Part shown: piece by piece, positions 45,624-55,751 of the stretch | How positions within the stretch are numbered: the stretch's first letter is position 1 | Layout of the letters: the number at the start of each line of letters is the position of its first letter | From: Tetrapyrgos nigripes | Taxonomy: Eukaryota > Basidiomycota > Agaricomycetes > Agaricales > Campanellaceae | Reading direction: 5' to 3' | Length of the DNA: 64,000 bases | Assembly (NCBI GenBank): GCA_013368315.1 | Contig: JAACJM010000139.1 | Coordinates: forward strand, 124,001 to 188,000 | Translations under genes and position numbers: made by a program | Notes under the pieces: model-generated | What the model was told of the DNA's origin: nothing | Seen by the model: only the letters and a program-made list of their open reading frames with translations | The model's database searches: none

Positions 45624-45849
45624 TCCTTATCTTTCCGATGTTTTCCGTCCCTTCCAGCGCTCTTCACTAATTTCGATTTATTCTATTTTTTCTCATTGTT
45701 TCCTTTTACTCCGATCGCATCTTAACTTCACTCGAAAATTTGTTCCAAGAAAGTTTTTTGCCCATCTGGGTCTGGTCGAGTATCAATGACAAAAAATCTA
45801 TATACAATTGTTCGTGTCCATCACGTCTGGCACACATCCGTCCCTTTCC

Positions 45850-46850
45850 TCAATCTTCCTCTACAACTGCCTTTGATCTGGGTTTCTTCCCCTTTCCCTT
45901 CTTCTTCGGCTTTCCGAGCGATTCCGGCATTTCCAACAATCTTGCCTCCATTCCCATCCATTCCTCATCCTCCATTCTGGGAAGCGTGATATCCGACACT
46001 GCTGCGATCGCCTCTATCACATTCCCCATATGGATGAGGTGACGAAGTTGGGCCAACTGAATGGCACAAAGGGTCGAAACGTCGGGAATGACGGCCTTCC
46101 GACCGGTGAAGCTACACCCCACGCGTGATGCCACGCAGGACTCGCAAGCACGTTTCCCGTCGCCTTGGGACGTGCACTCCAAACTGAGCCGGGTACACCA
46201 GGAACACCGCTACAGAAAATCAAGGTCACAATCCGAAGGTAGAAAAACGGCATACGCCTCTCCCTTCTCCACCTCAACCTCTTCCTCACTCTCCGAGTCT
46301 TCATCCCCAGATCCCTCGTCCCTACGTCGCCTCCGAGCTGCACGAGGACTACTCGGTCCGGGATTCGCTTTCCTCTTTCCTCTCGCCTTCTCTGACGGGC
46401 CCGCATCAGAATGCTCCACTTCCATCTCCGTGCCCTGTTCGGTCCACTCCTTCTCCTTCCTTACCCATTCCTCCAGCCGCTTCCTCTCCTCAGCCTCCAA
46501 TTCCTCCTTCTTCGCCTTTTCCGCGTCTTTCTGCTGCTCCAACCACAACTCCATCAACTCCTCCGCAGCCTCGTATTCCTCCATCAGAGCTTCATGTGCT
46601 TGTCGAGCTAAAGCCGATTCCGTTAGCATCCGTGGAAAACCTAATTCAAAACAGGTCACACACCATTTTTATTTTCCTGACGGACCCGATGCTTTTCCAT
46701 CACCCTCATACTATCATCGATCACTTTCTCCACCAAAGGTTCGGGATGCACAGGAGCCGGAGGCTTCGCATTGGACGTTGTCCATTCAGTCATATACTCC
46801 GTCAGGAGCGTGGAGACGTCAAGGGGAACGTAGGAGGTGGTAGAAGACAT
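45850..46850 (-). CDS. antisense spliced gene with Zn2Cys6-like cluster
   Basis: Exon 1 starts at ATG 46850 (MSSTTSYVPLDVSTLLTEYM). A 71-nt intron (GTATGA to GAATTAG) joins in phase (VIDDS to FPRMLTES) to a coiled-coil exon (EEYEAAEELMELWLEQQKDA, EELEAEERKRLEEWVRKEKE), a basic stretch (RAARRRRRDEGSGDEDSESE) and an acidic run. A second intron ends CTGTAG at about 46202. The following frame has cysteines spaced CX2CX6CX9CX2CX6C (CSWCTRLSLEC, then CESCVASRVGC), the spacing of fungal Zn2Cys6 clusters, then LAQLRHLIHMGNVIEAIAAV and a Lys-rich tail to 45850. The donor of intron 2 is ambiguous: the best one (GTATGC) is out of phase, so another donor or a 1-nt lesion applies. About 310-330 residues. 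Inferred nuclear and DNA-binding; whether the transposon uses it is unknown. Confidence 0.6.
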
Positions 46851-46895
46851 CGATAACGGTGAAGTTGGTTTTGCTCTGCTTCCGAGAACTTCTCC

Positions 46896-46903
46896 CTTTT
46901 ATA
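46896..46903 (-). promoter_or_regulatory. TATA box of the antisense gene
   Basis: On the minus strand TATAAAAG lies about 46 nt upstream of the ATG at 46850, inside CGTATAAAAGGGAGAAG. This distance allows a transcript start near 46870 and a very short leader. It supports transcription opposite to pol from inside the element. Confidence 0.5.
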
Positions 46904-47127
46904 CGTTTTCAAATACGTGCACGGACCATCCTTATTGTTTCCTGTTCATTTCGTTACCAATTACTTAATTTAGAAACCATTCACAATCCCGATCGTTTCC
47001 ATTCGTTTCCGATTCCATTATTCATTTTCCAGGGTCTACCCTTTTTCTATTTTTTCTTCTATTATCTTTTCAACTTCATTCCGACAGATTACTATTCCTT
47101 TCCATGCCTCTCGAGGGCTCAAGGCCT

Positions 47128-47137
47128 AAGAGGGGGA
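47128..47137 (+). promoter_or_regulatory. polypurine tract
   Basis: AAGAGGGGGA ends three bases before the 3' LTR start at 47141. This is the expected site for plus-strand DNA priming in an LTR retrotransposon. Confidence 0.8.
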
Positions 47138-47140
47138 TAC

Positions 47141-47735
47141 TGTAATATCTATGCTTCCGTACATCATTCTGATTGTATCCGATTCTTTTCCGAACTTCTT
47201 TTTCTTTTATTTCGAACTTCATTCCCTTTCATCCCGAACACTTTCCGATCATTCATTTCCGATTCATATCCGGGAACCCATGATTCATTTCAGATAACTA
47301 CCGGATAGCTCGTATCTAATCTCCAAAACTTACTCCACTTCATCTCCAATCCGTTCTACTTTGTTTCCACTTTGTTTCCACTTCGTTCTGCAGTACTCCA
47401 TCCATCTCCAATAGCACCATGTGCTTTTCCTTTATTTCCGAACCATCCCTATGTTACTCCTCTTCATTCCAATAGTGTCCGAAGTAGTACTTAAGCTAGC
47501 AACTTTGTAGTAGATAGCTTAAGTCTAAAATCGAATTAGCTGGTCTCCTAACTTCATCCGACTTCAGACAACATAGTACCGTCTTAACGGATTCCATTCC
47601 ATGTCTTCCTTATACTTCTATCTCAAAGACTACTGGTTCCACCCGGATTCATCTTCATCCTTTCCCAAAACCCCAATAAGACTTCCGCTCGGGTCCGACA
47701 TGTTTCCTAACGCTAGGATCCGCCCAGACTTAACA
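47141..47735 (+). repeat. 3' LTR of chromovirus
   Basis: 595 bp, TGTAATATCTATGCTTCCG to CAGACTTAACA. It contains the conserved inverted repeat ACTTAAGCTA (47489-47498) and TAGCTTAAGT (47515-47524), of which the 5' LTR keeps only the second arm. Confidence 0.95.
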
Positions 47736-47740
47736 ATACC

Positions 47741-49348
47741 ACAAATGCTATCTCAATATTGCCACTGCTTTACCGGTCTGGAATGGTGATGTTCCACATG
47801 GTTCTCTTGCAGTTGTTGCTTCAAGTGTCACTTCCACGAGTAACAGTCATGGTCCACCTCTGAGGATGAATTTCAATGTTCGGTTTGTCATTGTTCTTGG
47901 TGTCCCCGCTTGATGGATACATTGTGTTTTGCCTTCGTCATCAGCTTCAACAGCTTCTCGTAGAGTCCTATTTGTGCTCTGTCATGACGTCTATATTTGG
48001 TACTATTTATTTCTTCTTATCTCCGTATCCTCGGACCTTTACACCATTTGACTCTTGTTCCACATGCTACGCACCGGACCTTTCATTTCTCTGATACAGC
48101 TTCGATACAGCTTCTTGACAGCTTCCTTTATAGCTTTCTTTACAGCTTTCTTTACAGCTTTACTTTTACATATATAAACCCTGCCCTGACACATGGTTCC
48201 CCATCTTGACCTCTTCGTCGTTGGGACCAGGTGTGTATTCCCCTTTTCATTACTTCTTTCACCTTTACTGATGGGCACTGTAGTTCCAGTACTTACTGCT
48301 GTCTGTTAGGTATTTAATACATTCTTCGTCGTTGGGACCAGTTCCAGTACTTACTGCTGTCTGTTAGTCGAGTCGAGCCCGTAGCTCCTCGTTATCGCTA
48401 TCTAAGCGCTCGCCTCTTTGTGACATGCTCAACCATAATAAGTAGTCTATCTAGTATTTGCTCGAAGATAGTGCAGTTGTATATAGATCCAATGAAATCA
48501 TGATTTGTGAATTGTCAGTCAGAATCTCATGTTTTTTGCCTCCATATACCTACACACTAGGTGACAATAAAAATGTACTTCGGTGAGCTTAGTGGTAGAT
48601 CTGTTTTCCTATAAACAGTGGATAAGCAAAACTTCAAACGAGGAATGGAGGACAGGACCTGCTTAATTTGGGTGATTTGTCAGCAAGCCCTGAGCCCAAC
48701 CCGAGCATCGCAATTTGTTTCTTTACCACCATCCTTCTTCATGCAGCACACAGCTCTATCATGAAAGGTTTGCTGTTGTGAAGGTTCTTTGACAAGATGA
48801 GAGTGTTGAGGTCAGGGCATCGAGGTCAGGACATCGAAGGGCAGGATGGAAGCCTGACAAATGACGAGTTTGGTATGTCCATTTTCCTTGCACTACATCT
48901 ACCACTCCATCGAGTCATATCTACACAATGGTAGTTTCTCCTGTGCATGTAGAATCGTCTGCTTGTCCTTCATTGCTGTCGTCTAAGACGCAGAAGGTGG
49001 CTTATGCCAATGTTTATTGATGGGACCATTCCCCGTCCGTTCTGCTATCATCTGCTCCACCTGCAGTCAATGGAGCTCACTCTACGTCTCCGTTATCCAG
49101 ACAAGAACTGACATCATCACATCATAACAGAACCACTAGGCCACCCTCTGTGCTGCTTCAAACAACCCACAACTGTCAACCCTCCCCTGTCGCCATTTCA
49201 GACACAGCCCACAACCTCTACTACCATCAAACGAGTCAACATGTTCATTTCTCTCTGAATATCTTGGCTGCTCCTGAACTGTCTATGGTCTCTTCACACC
49301 ATGGACATCCATCTCTTGAAAGACCTCTTTTGAGTTGTTACGCCTGTC
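47741..49348 (+). other. flanking sequence with coding hints
   Basis: Right after the chromovirus target site a plus-strand frame reads YLNIATALPVWNGDVPHGSL, AVVASSVTSTSNSHGPPL, RMNFNVRFVIVLGVPA (47744-47910), which looks protein-like, so the element may have landed in or near a gene. Around 48210-48370 two copies of TCGTCGTTGGGACCAG and of TTCCAGTACTTACTGCTGTC indicate a duplication of about 110 bp. No exon chain was established. Confidence 0.35.
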
Positions 49349-50397
49349 ATGTACTCTACCCAGCTGGTGTTTACCACCCAATTGCAACTCGCTGCCCATT
49401 ATGGCATTCCCCAGTCTCTGCTCAAACCACTTCGCACAACACTGAGATCTTCAGTCGCTGAACCCGGGGACCCCATACTGTAAGATCTATGCACTTTCCT
49501 GTACTTTCCTATGACTTTCCAGTACAGTCTTACTTTCCAGTACTTTCCTATGACTTTCCGTTACTTTCCTATTGCTTTCCGGTCTTTTCCCTTTTCCTTA
49601 TTCACACCTTCAGTTCTGATTCATATCCGATTCATCTCCAATCCATATCTCATAGCTCCACTTTCCTTATAAGGTATTCCCCTTCACCTTTCCTGCTATA
49701 GTTATATTTCCCTTCATTTCCGATCCTTTCCTATCTAATTTCTATGCTCTCCAAAGTAGTACTTAAGCTAGAAAGTTTGTAGTAGATAGCTTAAGTGCAA
49801 AATCGACAAAGCTGGTCTCCTATCCTTCCTCGATGGTTCCCTAGAGCTTCCCAGTCTTTCCGACTGAAATCCCTATTTATCTTTATAAGCTCTTTCCTAT
49901 CTGGATCCACTTGGAATCTCCATCCAATCCACTCAAGACTTCCATCCGGGCTTGATGTTTCCTAGCATTGGGTATCCGCATGGACTTGACACATACCCAC
50001 CTTTTCAGAACTTTCACGCAACTACTTGAACATGTTAAGCCAAAATCCCGACAACTCTATGCCTGCGGAGTCTTCCCCAGCAATGTCAGACGCTGCTCTA
50101 CTGGAAGACATGGATACGCCTGTCATTGACACAGCTGCTATTGTCGCCAATACTATCCTAGGTGATTCCTGCTCTCTGAGCTTACTGTCAAGTTCGTTGT
50201 CTGACACAGCCTCTCTATTACTAGCATCGCCTCGTTATTGCGACCGCAACTCATTCCCAGGGAATGAGTTCCTCACTTCACCTTCCATGGACACTCCTAT
50301 GATGAGTTTTTGTCCCCCAACAACTTTGACTCTGCCGTCTCTCCCGACCTCAATACACTCCACCAGAGAAATGGCCAAAAACTTTCAGGGCAGATAA
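49349..50397 (+). pseudogene. gene fragment split by solo LTR B
   Basis: From ATG 49349 the frame reads MYSTQLVFTTQLQLAAHYGI, PQSLLKPLRTTLRSSVAEPG, DPI and meets the LTR at 49479. After removing the LTR and one CATAC copy the same frame continues PTFSELSRNYLNMLSQNPDN, then an acidic, Ser/Ala-rich region (MSDAALLEDMDTPVIDTAAI), to TAA just before 50398. Frame continuity across the insertion shows a gene that was coding when the LTR element arrived. No family recognised. An in-frame TGA lies a few codons before the ATG, so this is either the start or the first readable part of an exon. Confidence 0.55.
49479..49991. mobile_element. solo LTR B (gypsy)
   Basis: The unit runs TGTAAGATCTATGCAC to GGACTTGACA. 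Exact target duplications CATAC lie at 49474-49478 and 49992-49996. Length is 513 bp. It is the same family as solo LTR A and shorter mainly because the CTTTCCAGTAGG repeats are fewer. The inverted repeat ACTTAAGCTA/TAGCTTAAGT is intact at 49761-49770 and 49787-49796. Confidence 0.95.
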
Positions 50398-50399
50398 TG

Positions 50400-51060
50400 T
50401 GACAGCAGAATAATACTTACTTGTAATCACTTATAAGGGAAGCAAATTTATATCCATTGCCTTATAACTTCTGATAAGCTGTGTAAAATTATTCTGTAGC
50501 TTAATTACTTCATGCAATTATTTTGAGTACATAACAAGACAGTATAATGGTCAGGAAATAATTTTCAAAACCTCGTAAGGCAAAATAAGAATAGCAGAAT
50601 AATCATGAAGTAATGTTAATTGATCAATTAAAAATAAGGGCCTATAAGGTTGAGCTTACTCAAGGCAAGTAGAATGAGTGCATAAAATTCCCTCATTGAA
50701 ACTATTGAATTTTATAGTGGGACTTGCCTGAGAGTATAATCTGGATGAAATAGTTTTGAGTCAGTTGCAAGGCATTATAAAGCCTGCATTTACTATAGTG
50801 GCACAAAACACCCAAAATAATCTTGATGCTAGCTGGGAATCAACTTTTATACAGCTCATGGCAGGACAAAAGATTATCTCAGGAATGAGGCTTTTCAATA
50901 ATCATTTTTTTTCCTTTTGAGTTCCTATCAACCCAGAAAACAAAATGTCTAAGCTCAGTTGCAATCAAAAGATTTACTGGTACATTTATTTGCAAATGTA
51001 GATAAGCTTTAAGTGCCACTTGAGTACAGACAGTGGGAGTCATATACTAGTTGAGAAGGT
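50400..51060. other. AT-rich stretch without gene
   Basis: Strongly AT-rich, with many stops in all frames. Nothing beyond short local repeats such as CTTATAA/TTATAAG words was seen. Confidence 0.5.
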
Positions 51061-52550
51061 TAGATTAACATGTATGGCTGTATGTACTATTACAAAAGGC
51101 TGCATGATGATGGAGGGTGATCATAACCTCACTGCTATTGCCTCTCCCATCATTTGGAGACTGAACTGATGACCAGGTATAGGAGTTATTAATCATAATT
51201 GTGTTACCATCCACCTTCAATGCCTTGTAAGACCTGGCGACAAGGGTGGTGGATTCCTGTTTTTGTTGGGACACAGGAGTCAACGTAGGCATAGTCTCGA
51301 CACCACACTAGGTAGTATACTATCCATCCATCCTGCTCATTGTCGACAATGACATGGCCAAAGGAAACATGCTCTCTGAGTCCCAAGAAAACGTGTACCC
51401 CTCTGATTGTGGAAAATCAGGGGATGCTCGATGATGCCATCTGGTTGTTGGAAGTGCTCAACATAGGGAACGGGGATGGGGGTGGCGTATTTGGCACAAG
51501 AGTCTGATGAGGAGAAGTTGAGAGTGAGGGGAACACCAGTGGAAGGGTCCATGGGTACAGGTATAGAGTATTAATGAGGGTACTCAGAGTATTCGGGGTA
51601 TTCAGGGAGGTGGCTGTGAGATTGGGAGTGGGGATGGGCATGGTGAGCATACATCACCATGTCATGGTAGAGGTGCCTGCTATGGCTGTTTGAGTGGATG
51701 TGAGGGTTACATTCAGGTTGGGAAAGGAAGTGTGAGAGATGACATTGGGAGATGGGAGAAGGGTTGTGGTATGGATATGGGGAGGAGCAATGACGGGTTG
51801 AGAGGTTGAGGTGGTGGATTGGACTGTAGTTGATGAGGGAGAGACCGTGGTCTCTGTGGGTGTTGTTGAAGATGAGGATGACGGCTCTGGGTTGAACATG
51901 GAGCATGGAGTGAAGGTAGTCAGAGGACTAAAAGAACACGTTAGAGACAAAGATGATGAAGAAGACTGAAGAAGACTTACCTGCAGCTGCAACCCATCAA
52001 GCCCTTGCAAAACGCCAGCAGTATGAGGTGCTGAACTGATGACCAGGTATAGGAGTTGTTAAACACAGCACTGTGGGTCTTATGTGATAAATCCTGATGG
52101 CGTCTGGGATGTGGAAAGGACATGGAAATGTGGGAGATGGGTCTGGATAAAGAAGAACTTGAAGAAGGCATAGATGGTGATACAGCTTGAGTGGCAGTGG
52201 CATATGAGTGTGGCTGAGAAAGTGAGGTTGAAGATGAAGTGGGTGCAGGTATAGGTGAGGGTATAAATATAGGTAGTGAGTGTGATGTAGTTGTTGCAAA
52301 ACTATCAGCCAAAGTGGGTCTGGTAGAGGTAGAAGATGGCCCAGGATTTGCCTCAACTATTGAAGCTAGCAGTGCTGATGATGAGAGGGAGAGTGGGGCA
52401 TACAAGTGGTGAAAATATAAAAAGTGTAGCAGGTGGTAGTGAGGGTAAGGGTATGCATGACTTGACTGGGAAAGACAAAAGTAGCAGAGAGAGATAAGGA
52501 AGGAATAACAGCAGAAGATTAGGTAGAAGTTATACATAGTGAAGGTGGAA
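51060..52550 (-). pseudogene. Ser/Thr/Pro-rich coding remnants with duplicated segment
   Basis: Minus-strand frames carry low-complexity Ser/Thr/Pro sequence (PTETTVSPSSTTVQSTTSTS) mixed with normal protein-like sequence: GVPLTLNFSSSDSCAKYATP, PVPYVEHFQQPDGIIEHPL, HVSFGHVIVDNEQDGWIVYY. Frames change without clean introns, so the gene looks decayed. A coding segment NNSYTWSSVQ appears twice (51161-51192 and 52031-52062, 31 of 32 bases identical), followed by SPNDGRGNSSEVMITLHHHA in one copy. No family recognised. Confidence 0.3.
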
Positions 52551-52748
52551 GGAAATAGGAAACAAAAATTGTAAACCAGTAAAGGAACGGTGGTGTTTGT
52601 TGAACATCTTCGTGATCAGCCAGCACTGAACTTCTACTGCAGCCCTGCTTAGCATCCCAGTCCCATCCTTCTCCCCATCTAAACCAACCATAGTAATTAC
52701 CCCACAGAGACCAACTTCCACCACAAGCCACACCCAGATTCCCAGTTA

Positions 52749-53831
52749 TTACACACAGACATCCCAACATGCAGCATTCAATAGAGAAAGAGAAAGGAAT
52801 AGAGCGAAATAATACAGGATCTGAGTGTAGGGCTTTGAACTCCTTGTTATAAAGAGCTGATAGTGGGAGAAGTTGAAGGTCAAAAAATAGAGTAGGAGGT
52901 GGGAATTCTTCGGAGAGAATGAGATGTTTAAAGGAGACAGGCAGACGAGGCTCAGCATGCAGCCAACAGTTGAGGTAGTGGTGATATAGTAATTGGGATG
53001 AACAGGTTCAGACAAGAGAGCTCTCACAGCCAACACCCTTCTCCCGCATTGCTGCTTCCACATCGACTTGTGAGCATCACTAAGCATGAGCTTGGGTACA
53101 CAAAATAAGGGCGACACAATTTTTGAGAAATTTAGCAACAATTTGGAAGCTCTGATGCTTCGGAAGGGTTCCATGAGCTGGTTTTGTAGACTGGACTTGG
53201 AGATGAGGATAGTAAGGACAGAGGATGCCTTGGAGTAGGAACAAAAGTAGGATGGAAATCTGTCTGTCAGGGTTAAGTTGAGGAGTGACATTGTGGTCTT
53301 TGGGATGCTTGCGCACTCTTGTCCAGCCTGTAGAAAGTAATTAGAGGCAGAAAAACAGAGGAAATAAATTACCAATCAACTCACCAGTAACTTAAGCAGT
53401 CCAAGTCTCATGTCCAGCCAACCTGCTAAAACACTCTGTTTCCCAGTCTCCCCATCTTCACCTACAGCAAAGTTGCTCAAGATGTCTGGACCTGACCTTG
53501 ATGGTAGAGGAGGAGGAAGTCGCGAATGTGGAAGGTTGTGATGGAAGTAAAAGCAAACTTGGCAATGATTCACATGCAGCTCACTGCAGACATCTGGGCT
53601 TGGAGGTAGGCCAAAAAGTATGTACAAGTGTTGTATTGATAATACAAAGAGCACAGTGCACAGTGCATAGCAAGACTTGGAGAAATGCTGCTCAAGAGGT
53701 AATGAAGAGTATAGGATACAAATATACAACTTGAAAGCAAGCTTCGCTATTGTATTTAATAGGCCAAACTGGGGACAACTGCCCCCATTGAAACATAGAG
53801 ATTGTAAGTGAGCGGTAGTAATGGTTTGCAT
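52749..53831 (-). pseudogene. minus-strand coding remnants, unknown family
   Basis: Several minus-strand stretches read like exons: a segment ending SVLAGWLDMRLGLLKLL followed by a GTGAGT donor, and after an acceptor CTACAG at about 53330 the frame WTRVRKHPKDHNVTPQLNPD, RQISILLLFLLQG, HQSFQIVAKFLKNCVALILC. A consistent full gene could not be built. They may belong with the 51-52.5 kb remnants. Confidence 0.25.
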
Positions 53832-53930
53832 TATTAAAAGAGGGTGGGATGGGTGGGCAGAAGAAAATTGTCTTTAGTAGGCAGTCAAGGTGAACATCAA
53901 ACTGGAAAATAATGAATGAATCATGTTAGA

Positions 53931-53955
53931 TTACGAGGCCCTTTAGGGTCTACAT
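53931..53955 (+). repeat. TTACGAGGCC-family end
   Basis: GATTACGAGGCCCTTTAGGG followed by TCTAC, identical in its first 20 bases to the end at 55752. The downstream sequence differs after about 24 bp, so only the terminus is kept. Confidence 0.6.
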
Positions 53956-55069
53956 ATATACCCACTGTCATTCTGATCATAATGACAGCAGAACTACATA
54001 TAGTTCAAGAATTCTTGGTAGTCGACCTCAAGAGCCTTTCAGCTCCTCCTCCTTGGCTGCCGACTCTCAGAGTCTGGGAGACCCTGTTTTTTCTACTGCT
54101 GAAGACAGGAAATCCGGCAAAAAGAAAGTGATTGGCACCAAGTCAAGGTATGTACGCTCAACGGTTGGACAACGTTCCATCTTTTAACGCTCAAGGTGCC
54201 TTTGCTTTCTTTGTATCCTTTCAATAGGGAAGTAGGCATAAAACTTGCAAAAACAACGACTACATGACTGAATACCTCTGATGCATTACTTAGTTGAAGG
54301 ATTTCGATTGAATGTATCTTTTTGGGCTATATACTTACATGCAAGAAAAATCCGATGACTTGGCTCGTTGAGCGTGTAATCTAACGATGTCAGAGCCATA
54401 TTCTTGAGGCTTATGGACATGTAAGAGGTCAGTCTAGAGTACGGATATCGATAAAGATTATTCTTATCGTGGTATTTAAGCTGACAACATTTCACGCCGT
54501 CTCTTCAATCTTTTTGGAAATGCCAATATATCCGCTCGACGGATAGGTGTACGAAAATATGATACATCTGTAAGCTAGATACCAGTCCAGATATCTCACT
54601 AAAAACTCATTGGTAGCTTCTCCTAGAAGAAGCTCGTTTGTAGAGTGTAACTGAGAATCTTCTAATCATCTTGCAGTAAGCGCGGCCGCCTCTGGCGCAG
54701 CTGTTTCCGTTGGAACCTTGCTTGTGTCGCTTGGGATAAATTTCGAGATGGGGAAGATAGGCGAATCATGGGGAGTCCTGAAACAGCGACTCCCCTGGGT
54801 ATATTTTGATGTAATGAGGCTCGACAGCGCTATTAGTATAGATGTATGCTAGTGGGAGTGGAGGGCGGGTAACGCGAAGTACGCTAATAGAAACTGAGAG
54901 ACTCGTGAGGAAGATGAAGATACTGGAGAGATTATGAATTATTACCTGAGAGACTCGTGAGGAAGATGGGGATACTGGGGACAAAAGGGGATAGTCTCTC
55001 AGGATATAAGTAAGTTATGAAACCGAGAGGTATGTAACAGGAGAGCCGATCTAGGATACTAAAGAGATT

Positions 55070-55340
55070 AGGGTTACTGGGGGGGTTCCAGGGTTGAGGT
55101 AGGGTTTGACCCTAGGGCTGGGTAGGGGCAGGGTTGACTGGTAGGGGCAGGCAGGATTGGGCTAGGTGATGGGCAGGATTTGGGCAGGGCTTGGACAGGA
55201 TTGGGCTAGGAGATAGGCAGGTTTGAGTGGAAGGGAAGAATTTAGGCTGCAGGATTTAGAGGAGTGGGTTTGGACAGGATTGGGCTAGGGGATAGTCAGG
55301 TTTGACTGAAAGGGGCAGAATTTGGGCTGGTTTTTGACAG
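55070..55340 (+). repeat. G-rich minisatellite
   Basis: GGGTT, GGGCAGG and GATTGGGCTAGG words repeat many times. Two longer units (GGACAGGATTGGGCTAGG, then GATAG, CAGGTTTGA, GGCAGAATTTGGGCTG or similar) start near 55191 and 55270. The plus strand has closely spaced GGG and GGGG runs able in principle to form G-quadruplexes. No telomere repeat array is present. Confidence 0.6.
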
Positions 55341-55445
55341 GATTCAGAGGAGTGAGGAGGATTGTCTGGACTTGATTTTGTTCTGGGCACTTTTTTTGGT
55401 TTGTGGTTTGGATGGTTTTGAGCAGATGTGTACTTTGTGACTTCT

Positions 55446-55677
55446 GCAATGCAGCTGGACGCTTGAGACATTCATGCTGCATTGCATGATTTTTTTCTAT
55501 TGTTTATATTGATATTACACTAATTACATGACTACATACAGGCACGCAATGCAGCTTGACGCTCGCGGCGTTCATGCTGCGTTGCATGATTTTTTGATCT
55601 TACGCTAAGTTACATGACTACATACAGGCATGGAACACAGCTGGATGCTCGAGGCGCTCATGCTGCGTTGCATGATT
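55446..55677. repeat. three palindromic repeat units
   Basis: Units at 55446-55489, 55546-55589 and 55632-55677 each read GCAATGCAGCTNGACGCT, a short centre, then TTCATGCTGCNTTGCATGAT or close variants, so each can fold into a hairpin of about 15 pairs. The spacers share ACATGACTACATACAGGCA. The central unit is the most symmetrical (GACGCTCGCGGCGTTC). Confidence 0.7.
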
Positions 55678-55751
55678 TTATTTCTATGGTCCCCTATTGC
55701 ATGTGGACATGCATGTATCCGCAGGTGCGTACGCCCAAGTCGGAGAGACTT

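Larger units (their letters stand above)
39734..47735 (+). mobile_element. Ty3/gypsy chromovirus, full length, decayed
   Basis: Two LTRs (39734-40335 and 47141-47735) enclose gag, protease, reverse transcriptase, RNase H, integrase and a chromodomain in the order of Metaviridae chromoviruses. Exact target duplications ATACC lie at 39729-39733 and 47736-47740, so both ends stem from one insertion. Length is 8.0 kb. The reading frames carry several stops and shifts and a changed catalytic Asp. The 1.5 kb between pol and the 3' LTR holds an antisense spliced gene. This is an endogenous fungal retroelement. Confidence 0.95.

Noticed and set aside
46061..46843. 260-codon plus-strand ORF inside the chromovirus
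   Set aside because: It is rich in Ser and Pro, has no motif, and is the shadow of the antisense gene, whose frame shows coiled-coil and ordered cysteines plus introns.
39734..47735. An intact, mobile retrotransposon
   Set aside because: Stops in gag, protease and RNase H, at least three frame changes and a lost catalytic Asp argue against activity.
55070..55340. Possible telomere repeat array
   Set aside because: There are many GGG runs but no regular TTAGGG array; it is a minisatellite.
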